A stretch of 64,000 bases of DNA from Akkermansia sp. (GCA_017435505.1 JAFSEZ010000029.1:23549-87548), one strand, 5' to 3'; shown: positions 45,481 through 55,003, counted from the stretch's first letter. Made by a program: numbers and translations. Notes: generated by a model from the letters alone, not told the origin.

Positions 45481-46518
45481 ATGAGAGAAATTTTTTTCAT
45501 CGGATGCGTGTTGAGCCTGTGTGCAGTCGGTCTTTCAGAAGCACAAATGACCCAAGCAGGCATTGATGCTGCCCGCAAACAACTTGCCGAATCCCAAAAA
45601 AGAGCCACGAGCCCCGGCGGGTTTGCTACCCCAAACCAGGAGCAGGCCCGCAAAACAACGGAAATGGTGTATAACACGTGGCGGCTGAGCATGATTCGCG
45701 GCAGCGAACCTTCGTGGCGCAGCAGCACTTCTGCCGCTCGCCAGGTGAAGGTGCGCAACCTCATCATCTCCCAACGTGGCAGTTTCCCACGCGATTTCTT
45801 CAGCAAACTGCAAGAACCGCCCAAATTGGAAAACTTTGCTTACGTCGGCTCGCTTGTGGGCTGCAATGGCCGCACGATGGCCTCCACCTACGTGGGAAAA
45901 CTGCAACTGGGTAACTCCCAAGCCAAAGAAAATGCTTATGTGCTGGAATTTGTCTTTGAAAACGGCAAGTGGAAACTGGACCAGAGCCGTTTCTTCGACC
46001 TGAGCCAGCTGCCGGATGTGCGCAAGCGCCTGCATGCCCGCGATTTAAGCGTTCTGAAAGAGCAGGATGGGTTCCAACCCTACACCAGCATTCCCAAGCC
46101 TCCCCCTGCCTGTAGAGAGCCCGAACTCATCGGCAAGATTTTCGTAGATTGCCCCGGGCGCTCTATTGACATGACAATCAATGGTGTATCACTTCATGAA
46201 TTTGATGATGAACGCCGCGCAGATGTCATTTCCGGCGGGTTGAAGCGCGGGCGCAATACCATCAGCTACACCATCCGCGATCGCGAGGGGCTGAAACGCC
46301 CCGGCATGGGTATCGGCATCTTTGTCATGCCCGAAACACCCGGCAACACCCCCGTGTGCGTATTTGATCACTTTCTGGATGCCAGCGATACAGCCAACGG
46401 CGGCTCATTCACCTTTACCATTGAGAATGCACACATAGCTTCCATGAATCCCAAGTTCAAGGGCGAAAAACCCGCGCCGTATCACGCCGTTCCCCTGAAA
46501 GCAAAACCCAAGAAATGA
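45481..46518 (+). CDS. Secreted protein of unknown function
   Basis: A 345-residue protein with a signal peptide (about 1-21, cleavage near SEA-Q). The mature part has a helical Gln/Lys-rich start, a middle region (FENGKWKLDQSRFF) and, after about residue 215, a beta-rich domain with VDCPGRSIDMTINGVSLHEF. I recognise no family. It is the first of four plus-strand genes for exported proteins (lipoprotein, M23 peptidase, TPR protein), so a periplasmic role is likely. Confidence 0.72.
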   Translation: MREIFFIGCVLSLCAVGLSEAQMTQAGIDAARKQLAESQKRATSPGGFATPNQEQARKTTEMVYNTWRLSMIRGSEPSWRSSTSAARQVKVRNLIISQRGSFPRDFFSKLQEPPKLENFAYVGSLVGCNGRTMASTYVGKLQLGNSQAKENAYVLEFVFENGKWKLDQSRFFDLSQLPDVRKRLHARDLSVLKEQDGFQPYTSIPKPPPACREPELIGKIFVDCPGRSIDMTINGVSLHEFDDERRADVISGGLKRGRNTISYTIRDREGLKRPGMGIGIFVMPETPGNTPVCVFDHFLDASDTANGGSFTFTIENAHIASMNPKFKGEKPAPYHAVPLKAKPKK

Positions 46519-46589
46519 ACAAGGGAACATCAGCTACCGAGAGCCAGCAATGCCTCACTTTAGACTGGCAATCCACCTATCCGCTATAG

Positions 46590-46595
46590 TATAAT
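46590..46595 (+). promoter_or_regulatory. -10 box before the lipoprotein gene
   Basis: A perfect TATAAT at 46590-46595, about 28 nt before the ATG at 46624; TGGCAA 18 nt upstream (46566-46571) is a weak -35. Confidence 0.4.
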
Positions 46596-46623
46596 CAACC
46601 TACGTTCAACCAGCGTCCCCCCC

Positions 46624-47193
46624 ATGAAACTTCGTTTTCTATTCCCCATTCTTTGCGCCATCACCGCATGCTTCAGCAGCTGCCAAAGCCAGAAAGCCTA
46701 CCCCGTGTACTTCCTGACAGAAGCAAGAGGCACCGAATCCGGATCGCGCTTTCTCATCATGTATCGCGGTCGGCCTTACACCAAGCTACCTATTCTCACG
46801 CTGGAGCACTTCGAAAAGTTCCGCTCATTTGTCAACCCCAATGGTTCATACGGCGTAGAGCTCTTCATCAAGAAAGAATGGCGCACGCGCCTTTACATGG
46901 CAACGCAGGAAAATATCGGTTTGCTTCTCCTGCCCGTTGTCAACGGATTAGCCTTTGAGCCGCAGCGCATTGACCGTGCCGTGACCGATGGAGAATTAGT
47001 CATCTGGAATGGCCTCAATGGCTACGATCTCATGAAAATTTCCAAGACCGTGGAACCCATGGTACCGGAAATTGAAGAAAAACGGTACTTAAAGAAAAAC
47101 CCGCGGCCATTGCCGGAGAAGCCCAAGAACCCCTCTCAGACAAAGGATCACACAGGCCGCACCATTGGAGAACTTTTCCACTCGGCGGATTAA
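46624..47193 (+). CDS. Predicted lipoprotein of unknown function
   Basis: A 189-residue protein with a lipoprotein-type signal: hydrophobic core and lipobox FSSC (Cys near residue 20). The mature protein is basic, with a Pro/Lys-rich C-terminus (PRPLPEKPKNPSQTKD). No domain recognised. Its stop overlaps the start of the M23 peptidase gene (TAATG at 47191-47195), so they are coupled and may work together on the cell wall. Confidence 0.75.
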   Translation: MKLRFLFPILCAITACFSSCQSQKAYPVYFLTEARGTESGSRFLIMYRGRPYTKLPILTLEHFEKFRSFVNPNGSYGVELFIKKEWRTRLYMATQENIGLLLLPVVNGLAFEPQRIDRAVTDGELVIWNGLNGYDLMKISKTVEPMVPEIEEKRYLKKNPRPLPEKPKNPSQTKDHTGRTIGELFHSAD

Positions 47194-48332
47194 TGCAACG
47201 CATCATTTGGCAGATATTGCTTCTCATGTGCAGCTTGGGGTATGCCCAAGCTGCTCACGATTTAGTTTACCGTCTGCCCACACTCAATGATGCGCTTTTT
47301 CGAGGCGACAACGATGGCTTTTACATGTACTGCGATCGCAACTTCGAGGGTGTTCATTCGCAGCCATGGGAAGCCGGCACCTACGGCATGGTGCGCAACC
47401 CATTCCGCGCAAGCAATGGGCAGATTATGTACAGTCGCATGCACGAGGGGATTGATATAAAACCCCTCTACAGAGATGACAAAGGAGAGCCACTGGATAG
47501 AATCCGCCCGGTGGCACCCGGCAAGGTGGTGCATGTGAACAATGCGCCGGGCAGCAGCAACTACGGCCGCTACGTGGTTGTGCAACACCGCGTCCCGGAA
47601 GGATACATATACTCACTCTACGCACACTTGGCAACTGTATCCTGCGAGCCGGGGCAGCATGTAGGAACAGGTAATGTGCTGGGCATCATGGGGCATACAG
47701 GTGTGGGATTAAACCGCGTGCGCTCGCATCTGCATTTGGAAATCGGCCTACTCATCAACTCAGATTACGATAAATTTTGCTCCGCAGAAAACAAACAAGG
47801 CTTATACAATGGGCTGAATCTCATCGGGTTTAACCCCACAGATCTACTCATGCTCAGCAAAAACGGAGACCCGGTATCACTCACCCGCTATTTTCAAACA
47901 CTCAAAGAGCACTATCGCGTGCGAGTTCCGCGCGTGGGAACAATGGATTTGCTCAAACGCCACCCTTTTTTATACAAAGGCAAGCGTGGCATAAGCCCCA
48001 AATCACTGGATATCGCCTTTACAGCAGCAGGTGTCCCCATCGCCGTGTACCCATCGAATGTAATCGTACGCACCCCTACCCTGATTTCCTGCAAAGCCAT
48101 GCCGACACTGCAACAAAACTGCACAGTCAACCGCATCAAAAACAGCAGCAAAGATGCCGCATTCACCCGCTCAGGTCTGCGCTATATCGAACAATATCTC
48201 TGGCTGGAAGGCCGCTATCCATTCCCCGAACAAACGCAACATGATGAAACCAACACTCCTTCTACCTCTGCTCCTTCTGACCCAAGTGGCACAGGCTCAC
48301 ATCGCCCAGGCCGAAAGGCTGGTTCGCAATGA
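47193..48332 (+). CDS. Secreted M23-family metallopeptidase
   Basis: A 379-residue exported peptidase of the M23 (lysostaphin/LytM) family. Signal peptide about 1-20; zinc ligands are H84 and D88 in MHEGIDIKP and the HLH of RSHLHLEIG (about 179-181), with YAHL at 143-146. Such enzymes cut cross-links of peptidoglycan. All catalytic residues are kept, so it should be active. The last 30 residues (Thr/Ser/Pro-rich, then basic) are read from DNA that in another frame encodes the signal peptide of the TPR protein. Confidence 0.9.
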   Translation: MQRIIWQILLLMCSLGYAQAAHDLVYRLPTLNDALFRGDNDGFYMYCDRNFEGVHSQPWEAGTYGMVRNPFRASNGQIMYSRMHEGIDIKPLYRDDKGEPLDRIRPVAPGKVVHVNNAPGSSNYGRYVVVQHRVPEGYIYSLYAHLATVSCEPGQHVGTGNVLGIMGHTGVGLNRVRSHLHLEIGLLINSDYDKFCSAENKQGLYNGLNLIGFNPTDLLMLSKNGDPVSLTRYFQTLKEHYRVRVPRVGTMDLLKRHPFLYKGKRGISPKSLDIAFTAAGVPIAVYPSNVIVRTPTLISCKAMPTLQQNCTVNRIKNSSKDAAFTRSGLRYIEQYLWLEGRYPFPEQTQHDETNTPSTSAPSDPSGTGSHRPGRKAGSQ

Positions 48333-50700
48333 GCATTACGCCGAGGCTCTGGACACCATCCCCGCAGAAGACAAGAGCTCCGAGGCCCTTTATTGGAAAG
48401 GGCAGGCGTTGCTGCATCTGGAGCGTTTGCCGGAAGCCGCGCTGGCATTAAGTGGAGTTTCCCAAGATTCTCCCCTCTACCCCTATGCGGCCAAGGGCAC
48501 CCTGTACTGTGCATGGAAAAGCCCGTCTCTCAATTTTGTGGAAATGGTGGCCCCCCTCACAGCCAGTCCTAACGAAGAAATAGCTACTTTGGCCTTGGCT
48601 GCGCTGGCTGAGCACCAGCTGCGGCACACCCGCAAAGGAGATATTTCCACCCTGGAGACTCTGCACAAACTATCGCAATCCCACCCCGACCTGGAGTCAC
48701 TGGTCAAACTTTTGGATTTAGAGGCCATGCGCCGCCAAGGAAAATATGACCAAGCTCTGCAATATGGTCGCCAACTGGAGGATGACCCTGCGTACCCCGC
48801 GCTGATGAAACAACGTGTTCGCTTAGCATTGTCGGACGTGTATTACGACAAAGAAGCCTCGCTCAAAGGAACCGAGCTCCGGGAAGGAGATGAAGACGAT
48901 GAAGGGAGGGGAGAAGAAACCTTATTGCAATTCATCTCATCCAATCCGGATTCGCCACTACTGGAAGAAGCCTTCCGCCGATTAGATGAACGCCAAGCTT
49001 TCACCGACAGCGAATACGCATTGGCCAAGCTGCGCGAATGGAGCCAAGACTCCGGGCAGACCCGCCGAGCCACCCTGGCCTTGCTCGCCTTGCAACGCTT
49101 GCGGCTCATGAATGAACCGAACACACAAGACGCAACCTACGCCAACACGGCACACGCCCTTTTTCCCCAAGAACCGGCTACCCGAGTCATCTTGCAAGAA
49201 CGCATACGCGACTTGTTTGCCAAGGATAAAAAAGCAGAGGCTAAATTGTATCTCGACATGTTGCAGAGCGAAGACGATGCACGCACGCGCTTTTTCCGAG
49301 CTTTATTTATGGCAGACACAGATAAACACGCAGCCAAGGACGAATTTCTGCGCTGCGCAGATATAGCCCCGGCAGACGTGCGGCCGCTCGCACTGGCCAA
49401 TGCCATGACCTGTGCCTTTGAGACAGGTGATGAATACACCGTGCAACAAATTCTGGATACGCCGATGCTGCCTTCCGGCAAACGTTTGTTGCTCTTGGCA
49501 CACGCCGAACTCATCCTTGCTACCAACCCGGAGCAAGCGCGTAAAGAATTGGAAGAAGCAAGCACGCTGTCTCCCACCCCCATTCAAACGGCCGACATTG
49601 ATATGGCCTTGGCTCAAATCGAGCTGTTGAGCTCGCCGGAAACCAGCTTACAACGTCTCAACAATTACCCCCCGGAAGTCCGCAAAAATTGGTCGGAGGC
49701 TCGCATCCTGCGCTTGTTTGCCCTGCGCATGCAAGCCTGCGATAAAATTGCACAAAAGCAGGAAGGAACCAACCTCAATGCCCCCCCGCCCTCTCTCGCG
49801 CTGATTCGGGATGCTCTATCAACCGACTTGAAACCGGCTATACGCTTGGTTCTTACCTCCACCTTGGCAGATAAACTGTCCGCAGCAGGCAAACACGAAG
49901 AAGCTCTCTCTATCGTGGAGAGCTTGCTTCCCACCCTACCGGCAGGCGAGGACAAGGCGCGCCTCTACATGATGGCCGCGCGCGAGGCCGAACAACTTGG
50001 TTCTCTTTCAGCACTCAAAAAGGCTATTGCACTTTATGAGGCTTGCATTGATTTAGAAACCCCGCTGATTAACCGAGCCCGCGCACGCATGGCTTCCATT
50101 TTAGCATGGATTAACAAGGGTGATAAAGCAAAGGAAATCCTACACAGCATCCTGCGAGATAAAAACAGATTATCCCCGGATGAGCTGGCTCACACCTACA
50201 CCGTCATGGCAGATGTGTGGGCTATGGAAGACAACGAAGATAGCCGCACATCTGCCTTGCAGTACTGTGAAAATATCTGGCAATTAGAAGGAATCTCCGA
50301 AACATGGAAGACCCGAGCACGCCTGCAACACGCCATGTTCTGCAGCCGCTTCCGCAAGCACGCCCTTGCCTTGGCAGATTACCTGAGCATCTTGGCCACA
50401 TGCCCCGCCACCGGCGCAGACCCACATGCAGAAGAATGGTTTGTCCTCTATGCCGCAGGTTCCGGTGCCATCTCTGAGCACCTGCAACTCAAAAATTACG
50501 AAGAAGCCGCGTGCCTAGCTGAGCAAATAGCCGCCTGGCCTCACCCGGTCGGCACACCCCGCCCTGCCACCGAAGCCGAAGGCCCACAAGCCAAACGCTT
50601 TGCAGAATGGGCAGAAGGCATCCGCCGCACACATTATCTCAAACCCGGCAATCGCCAACAAACGGTATCTCAGCGCACATCGCACCAAACAGCGCGGTGA
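48241..50700 (+). CDS. Secreted TPR-like helical repeat protein
   Basis: An 819-residue protein that begins with a clear signal peptide (MMKPTLLLPLLLLTQVAQA) and is otherwise almost all helical repeats of TPR type (YAEALDTIPAEDKSSEALYWKG, HEEALSIVESLLPTLPAGEDKA, HALALADYLSILATCPATG). It probably scaffolds envelope complexes. I start it at 48241; the frame opens earlier (48154) but only the later start gives a signal peptide. It overlaps the M23 gene by 92 nt and its 3' end overlaps the converging EEP gene by 31 nt. Confidence 0.82.
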   Translation: MMKPTLLLPLLLLTQVAQAHIAQAERLVRNEHYAEALDTIPAEDKSSEALYWKGQALLHLERLPEAALALSGVSQDSPLYPYAAKGTLYCAWKSPSLNFVEMVAPLTASPNEEIATLALAALAEHQLRHTRKGDISTLETLHKLSQSHPDLESLVKLLDLEAMRRQGKYDQALQYGRQLEDDPAYPALMKQRVRLALSDVYYDKEASLKGTELREGDEDDEGRGEETLLQFISSNPDSPLLEEAFRRLDERQAFTDSEYALAKLREWSQDSGQTRRATLALLALQRLRLMNEPNTQDATYANTAHALFPQEPATRVILQERIRDLFAKDKKAEAKLYLDMLQSEDDARTRFFRALFMADTDKHAAKDEFLRCADIAPADVRPLALANAMTCAFETGDEYTVQQILDTPMLPSGKRLLLLAHAELILATNPEQARKELEEASTLSPTPIQTADIDMALAQIELLSSPETSLQRLNNYPPEVRKNWSEARILRLFALRMQACDKIAQKQEGTNLNAPPPSLALIRDALSTDLKPAIRLVLTSTLADKLSAAGKHEEALSIVESLLPTLPAGEDKARLYMMAAREAEQLGSLSALKKAIALYEACIDLETPLINRARARMASILAWINKGDKAKEILHSILRDKNRLSPDELAHTYTVMADVWAMEDNEDSRTSALQYCENIWQLEGISETWKTRARLQHAMFCSRFRKHALALADYLSILATCPATGADPHAEEWFVLYAAGSGAISEHLQLKNYEEAACLAEQIAAWPHPVGTPRPATEAEGPQAKRFAEWAEGIRRTHYLKPGNRQQTVSQRTSHQTAR

Positions 50701-51713
50701 TCGCTTGCCGTCTTCCCGGCAGATATATCCACAATACCGCTCTTGCAAGCGCGGCCTCGGCGGGTGCGCAACACGCGGTTCACATAAATCTGATCAAAGG
50801 TAAAATACTCTCTATCCTCCTTATAGTACAGCGTCCACACATCACCATCGGAATCTTCCGGAGTAAGGCGCTGCAAGGCAGATTCGGAGGAGATACCCTG
50901 CGTGAGCACGCCCAACGCAGCATCTGCCGGTCCATCATTCCAATCGCCGTACACCAGCACCGGCATAGCGGGTTGGCGGCGCATCACCTGCTGCAAATAC
51001 ATGGCCAGCGTACGAGCTTCGCGAGCGCGTAAACTCCGGGCAGCCTCTGCGTCATCTGCCACACGAGATTTAAGGTGCGCCCCCACAATACGAAACATGC
51101 GACCATCTTCCACCCGCACGGTCACATCCAATATACCGCGCAGCATGCGCCGCCGCTGCTGCCCGTACAAACCATAATCTGCCTTGGATGCGTCCTGCAC
51201 AATCGGATAGCGAGATAAGACAGCCAAAGCGCGATCTTCCCCCTCGCGCAGCAGAATGCGGCTGTGGGGCAAATCGCACCCCAGCTCACGGAGCCGTGCC
51301 TGCAAATCCTGCAAAGCCAGCGGACCGCCCATTTCAATAAGCCCCACCACATCCGGCTTGGCACCGGCTATCACCTCTGCCACCGCCTGCCGGGATTTCT
51401 CCGGTTTGATGCGGTTCGTATAGCGGGAGCGGGATTTCTCACCCACCACAAAATAATTCTGCACGTTGTGCATCAGAAATCGCACCGGGGGACCACTCTT
51501 GGGCATGGATTCCACATCCAACGGCACTTCACCCTCTGCAACAGCTGCATGCTCCGCAGCCGGGGCTTCTGTCTCTATCGTTACAGGGGCAATCTCACTT
51601 TGCCCATAGCGGGCAACCAACAAGCTGCCGATGAGGATGACAAGAGCAAACAAAGTCACATCCACGCGGCCAAGGCGGCGTCCCCAAACAGCCCATGGAT
51701 GTTCCTTGCGCAT
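50670..51713 (-). CDS. Membrane-anchored endonuclease/exonuclease/phosphatase-family protein
   Basis: A 347-residue EEP-fold protein. After a basic N-terminus comes one transmembrane helix (about 18-36, VTLFALVILIGSLLVARYG) and a linker, then the EEP domain from VRFLMHNVQNYF on: metal Glu in VVGLIEMGG, GDWND with the catalytic Asp/Asn, and SDHRAVW at the end. The active site is complete, so it should cleave phosphodiesters or phosphomonoesters outside the cytoplasm. I start it at 51713, 17 nt after the hemB stop; it is co-transcribed with hemB. Confidence 0.88.
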   Translation of the reverse strand: MRKEHPWAVWGRRLGRVDVTLFALVILIGSLLVARYGQSEIAPVTIETEAPAAEHAAVAEGEVPLDVESMPKSGPPVRFLMHNVQNYFVVGEKSRSRYTNRIKPEKSRQAVAEVIAGAKPDVVGLIEMGGPLALQDLQARLRELGCDLPHSRILLREGEDRALAVLSRYPIVQDASKADYGLYGQQRRRMLRGILDVTVRVEDGRMFRIVGAHLKSRVADDAEAARSLRAREARTLAMYLQQVMRRQPAMPVLVYGDWNDGPADAALGVLTQGISSESALQRLTPEDSDGDVWTLYYKEDREYFTFDQIYVNRVLRTRRGRACKSGIVDISAGKTASDHRAVWCDVR

Positions 51714-51730
51714 GTAGAATGGCCGTGCAG

Positions 51731-52726
51731 TTAGCCTTCTCGCAACCACTCCGCCACCTGCGGTGCGGCGTAGGTGAGGATGATATCCGCCCCGGCGCGG
51801 CGAATGGAAAGAAGCGTCTCCAGCGTGGTCTGCTTCTCATCCAACCAACCAGAGGCCGCCGCAGCCTTGAGCATCAGGTATTCCCCACTCACATGGTATG
51901 CCGCTATCGGCAGGGTGCTCTGCTGCCGCAGCGAGGCAATCACATCTAAATACATTGTGGCCGGTTTGACCATGAGCATATCTGCCCCCTCGCTCTCATC
52001 CAACCAAGCTTCACGCAAGGCTTCGCGAGCATTGCCGGGATCCATTTGATAGGTCTTCTTATCGCCAAATTTGGGGGCACTCCCCAAAGCTCCGCGGAAG
52101 GGGCCATAAAAAGCTGAGGCGTACTTGGCCGTATAGCTGAGCAATGAAACATGGGTGTATCCTTCGGCATCCAACGCAGAGCGCAAAGCAGCAATGCGGC
52201 CATCCATCATATCGCTGGGCGAAATAATATCTGCCCCGGCACGAGCATGGCACAGCGCTTGGCGGCACAGAGCCTCTACTGTCTCATCATTCAGGATTTC
52301 ATAAGAGCCATTCTCATACTCTTTCACAATACCATCCTGCCCGTATGTATTGAAGGGATCCAGCGCCACATCCGTCATCACCATCATATCAGGTATCACT
52401 GCTTTAATAGCGCGAATGGCTCGCGGTACCACACCATCGGGGTTCCATGCCTCGCTCCCGGCGGTATCTTTCTTCTCCTCCGGCACCACCGCAAACAAAT
52501 CCACACAATGAATACCCAACGCATACAAACGGCGGCATTCCTCTGCAATTCCCCTCACGCTCCAGCGGGTGCATCCGGGCAGCGATTCGATGGGGGTATT
52601 CTCCTCTCCCTCTTGCACAAACATGGGGTACACCAAATTCGCAACACTCAGGTCGGTCTCCCGTATCATGTTACGTATGGCGGCGGATTTCCTGTTTCGG
52701 CGCGGGCGTATGGGCATATCTTGCAT
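51731..52726 (-). CDS. hemB: Porphobilinogen synthase (delta-aminolevulinate dehydratase)
   Basis: A 331-residue enzyme of heme biosynthesis that joins two 5-aminolevulinates. The two active-site lysines lie in SYTAKYASAFYGPFR and LMVKPA. The metal-site segment reads DVALDPFNTYGQDG, with Asp in place of the zinc-binding cysteines, so this is the magnesium-type enzyme. I start it at MQDMPIRPRRN (52726); MPIRP at 52717 is also possible. The upstream frame to 52813 crosses the promoter. Confidence 0.95.
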   Translation of the reverse strand: MQDMPIRPRRNRKSAAIRNMIRETDLSVANLVYPMFVQEGEENTPIESLPGCTRWSVRGIAEECRRLYALGIHCVDLFAVVPEEKKDTAGSEAWNPDGVVPRAIRAIKAVIPDMMVMTDVALDPFNTYGQDGIVKEYENGSYEILNDETVEALCRQALCHARAGADIISPSDMMDGRIAALRSALDAEGYTHVSLLSYTAKYASAFYGPFRGALGSAPKFGDKKTYQMDPGNAREALREAWLDESEGADMLMVKPATMYLDVIASLRQQSTLPIAAYHVSGEYLMLKAAAASGWLDEKQTTLETLLSIRRAGADIILTYAAPQVAEWLREG

Positions 52727-52735
52727 CACGCCGCC

Positions 52736-52765
52736 AGCATACCACCAATAGAGGGGCTTTGTAAA
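52736..52765 (-). promoter_or_regulatory. Promoter of hemB
   Basis: Minus strand TTTACA (52760-52765), 18 nt, TATGCT (52736-52741), 9 nt before the ATG at 52726. Confidence 0.55.
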
Positions 52766-52833
52766 GTGTAAGATGCTTTTCTCCAGGGCAAACGCATGAG
52801 GATGATGACACATTTGCGTGATTTCAAATTTCA

Positions 52834-53076
52834 GATTTCAAATTTATAATTTATTGAAGATAGCTGACTTGCGTCAGATGTAAAGCGAAACGATAACGAC
52901 ACTTTGGCCTCGCCCCGCCTTCAAGGCGGGGGCGGCGAGCGCAGATGCACCCCACCCATTTTCTTACGCGACAGCGCCAATTTTTCCAATGTAAAATTTG
53001 AAATATGAATTTTGCAATTGATATTCAAGCGCCAGCAGCTATTTAAGTCAGATCTCGCCTAATGCGTTTGCCCTGG
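52834..53076 (+). repeat. Dispersed repeat, copy A
   Basis: About 240 bp, nearly identical by eye to copy B at 54760-55003 in the same orientation; for example AGCTGACTTGCGTCAG and the hairpin CCCCGCCTTCAAGGCGGGG. It also holds A/T-rich pieces (GAAATATGAATTTTGCAATT) and ends in CTAATGCGTTTGCCCTGG, shared by both. Copy C (21110-21289) is a more diverged relative in reverse orientation. It fills part of the 612-bp gap after hemB. Confidence 0.88.
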
Positions 53077-53161
53077 CTTTTCTCTGCGCCACGGTTACAT
53101 AACCAATACCGCACTAAGAAAGGAAAAGCCCTGTAGCTCATACTTTTATGTTTTTTGCCGC

Positions 53162-53330
53162 GTTATCGCATTTTAAATGCGATGTCCAGACAATTCTATG
53201 TAATGTTTTAACGAAAAAGCTTTTTGAGAGGTAGAGATTACTCGGCAGCGAGTCATTTATACGATTGCCCAGCATGATAAAAGAATGACTACTAATGATT
53301 TCCATGTTATCGCATTTTAAATGCGATAAC
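53162..53330. repeat. Pair of near-identical A/T-rich palindromes
   Basis: Two copies, at 53162-53183 and 53306-53330, share 22 identical bases. The second is a perfect palindrome with 12-bp arms (GTTATCGCATTT and its complement) around one T; the first lacks the last three matching bases. The second ends 8 nt before the ATG at 53339, so it may be an operator, or the pair may be the ends of a small mobile repeat of about 170 bp. Confidence 0.75.
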
Positions 53331-53338
53331 TTGAACAC

Positions 53339-54709
53339 ATGCAACCTCTAGTCCACAAAAGCATGATTCACACAATTTTTCACAAAATGGCAGTCATCTT
53401 CAGCTGCGTTGTATTAATATCCGGCAGCGAATTATTGTCACAGGAAGCAGCCATACACTATCAAGACAAAAAACAAACAGCCGAAGAAGAAGATAAAGCG
53501 GATGTTGCCTCCATTGATCCGAAACGTGTTATTAAGATGGCAGCATTCGCCAACGAACCCACGGCTCATCACTTGGCAAAAAAATTGATAAAAAGCAAAA
53601 AACGGGCTACAACACCGGCAGATAACTTCTTACTGGCAATCATTGCAGAAAACCCCGCAGAAATAAAGCGAACATACAAAGAATTAGGAAGCCTGGCTTC
53701 GTATTTAGAGGGGTGCGTTCCAAAAAAAATAGGAGAAGACGTATTTGTACCGGCACGCTCCATAAGTCCCTTTGCCTTTATCCGCAGTGACAAGGTAGCA
53801 AAACTTGTCTTATCGTTGGAAAAAAACATCATTCCCGTCCGCGTCAATTGGCTCTGTATGAATGAGGAGCTCCTTCAGACATATATTAACGCGAAAATAG
53901 ATTTAGCTGCTGAAAGTGAAAAAATTGATTGGTTGGCAATAAGTTCGGAATTAATAACCACCCTCAAAAAACACGGTATAACAGCGCCGACGTATATAGA
54001 TGGCTCAGCAGCCGCTCAATTAACCGCCGAAGAGTTAGAATCATTCTTTAAAAGCACCGGCCACAATCCGAGCCAGTTGTTAATACATTATGCAGTGCAT
54101 TCAGAAATTGAGCCATGCCAAAAATTAGAACTTCTTGTACAGAAGGGTATGAATGTGCAAGACAAGGACTATATCAGCAGTGTGCTTGAAAAACCGGAAA
54201 TAGTTAAAACATTGCTGCGTTTAGGAGCAAAAAAAGAAAAAGCTCTCAAAAAAGTGACGGATATTATCTCCCAACTGGAAAACAATTCCGCAAACGCGCC
54301 ATCAACTACCACCGACAAGGCAGAAATCAACGCTGAAAACTACCGGACTTATTGCTACGTGCGAGATTTATTAGAAGGGAAAGTGCCTCTTGATGAGCCC
54401 TCCGGCGATATGAATAAAAAGCAGGGTAAAACAACAGGAAAGATTTCAGCAAAACTGCAGGACAAAGCTCGCAAGAAATTAAGAGCCTTGGGAATAGAGG
54501 AAACGGATTACAACAAAGAATTAAAAAAAGTTATAGTTTGTAAAACAGAGGCTGATAAAAAGTTGGCAAAGGCTCTCATTTTGGCCGGAGCCGACGTAAA
54601 GACAAACGGGAGTATTTACCTCAAAAAAGCAGCTGAACATCCGGATGTGGTAAAATTACTCCGCATAGCCGGTGCTAATGAAGCTGAGTCTCCAGCCAAT
54701 GTCAAATAA
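53339..54709 (+). CDS. A/T-rich exported protein with ankyrin-like segments
   Basis: A 456-residue protein, probably exported: a hydrophobic stretch after the start (HKMAVIFSCVVLISGSELLS) can serve as a signal peptide, best from the ATG at 53387. The rest is helical and Lys/Glu-rich; the segments LILAGADVKTNGSIYLKKAA and VVKLLRIAGA near the C-terminus resemble ankyrin repeats. No catalytic motif. Its composition differs from the surroundings (22 G/C in the 60 bases 53581-53640, against 37 in 55261-55320), and it sits alone between two direct repeats. It was probably acquired; function unknown. Confidence 0.75.
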   Translation: MQPLVHKSMIHTIFHKMAVIFSCVVLISGSELLSQEAAIHYQDKKQTAEEEDKADVASIDPKRVIKMAAFANEPTAHHLAKKLIKSKKRATTPADNFLLAIIAENPAEIKRTYKELGSLASYLEGCVPKKIGEDVFVPARSISPFAFIRSDKVAKLVLSLEKNIIPVRVNWLCMNEELLQTYINAKIDLAAESEKIDWLAISSELITTLKKHGITAPTYIDGSAAAQLTAEELESFFKSTGHNPSQLLIHYAVHSEIEPCQKLELLVQKGMNVQDKDYISSVLEKPEIVKTLLRLGAKKEKALKKVTDIISQLENNSANAPSTTTDKAEINAENYRTYCYVRDLLEGKVPLDEPSGDMNKKQGKTTGKISAKLQDKARKKLRALGIEETDYNKELKKVIVCKTEADKKLAKALILAGADVKTNGSIYLKKAAEHPDVVKLLRIAGANEAESPANVK

Positions 54710-54759
54710 AGGATTAACATTTCCAATGGATGTCCTTCTCCGTTTTTTGAGTTTTTAGA

Positions 54760-55003
54760 GGTTCCCAATTTATAATTTATTGGAGCTAGCTGACTTGCGT
54801 CAGATGTAAAGCGAAACGATAACCACACTTTGTGCCTCGCCCCGCTTTCAAGGCGGGGGCGGCAAGTGCAGATGCACCCCACCCATTTTCTTGCACGACC
54901 GCGCCATTTTTTTCAATGTGAAATTTGAAATATGAATTTTGCAATTTAAATTCAAGCACTAGCAGCTATTTAAGCCAGCTCTCGCCTAATGCGTTTGCCC
55001 TGG
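54760..55003 (+). repeat. Dispersed repeat, copy B
   Basis: About 240 bp, direct repeat of copy A (52834-53076); the two bracket the solitary gene 53339-54709. Most of the 379-bp gap before the RsmA-NUDIX gene is this repeat; the rest holds that gene's promoter. Confidence 0.88.

Noticed and set aside
53138..53344. 68-codon frame between the palindromes
   Set aside because: Its sequence contains SHLKCDN twice only because it reads through both palindromes; no ribosome site.
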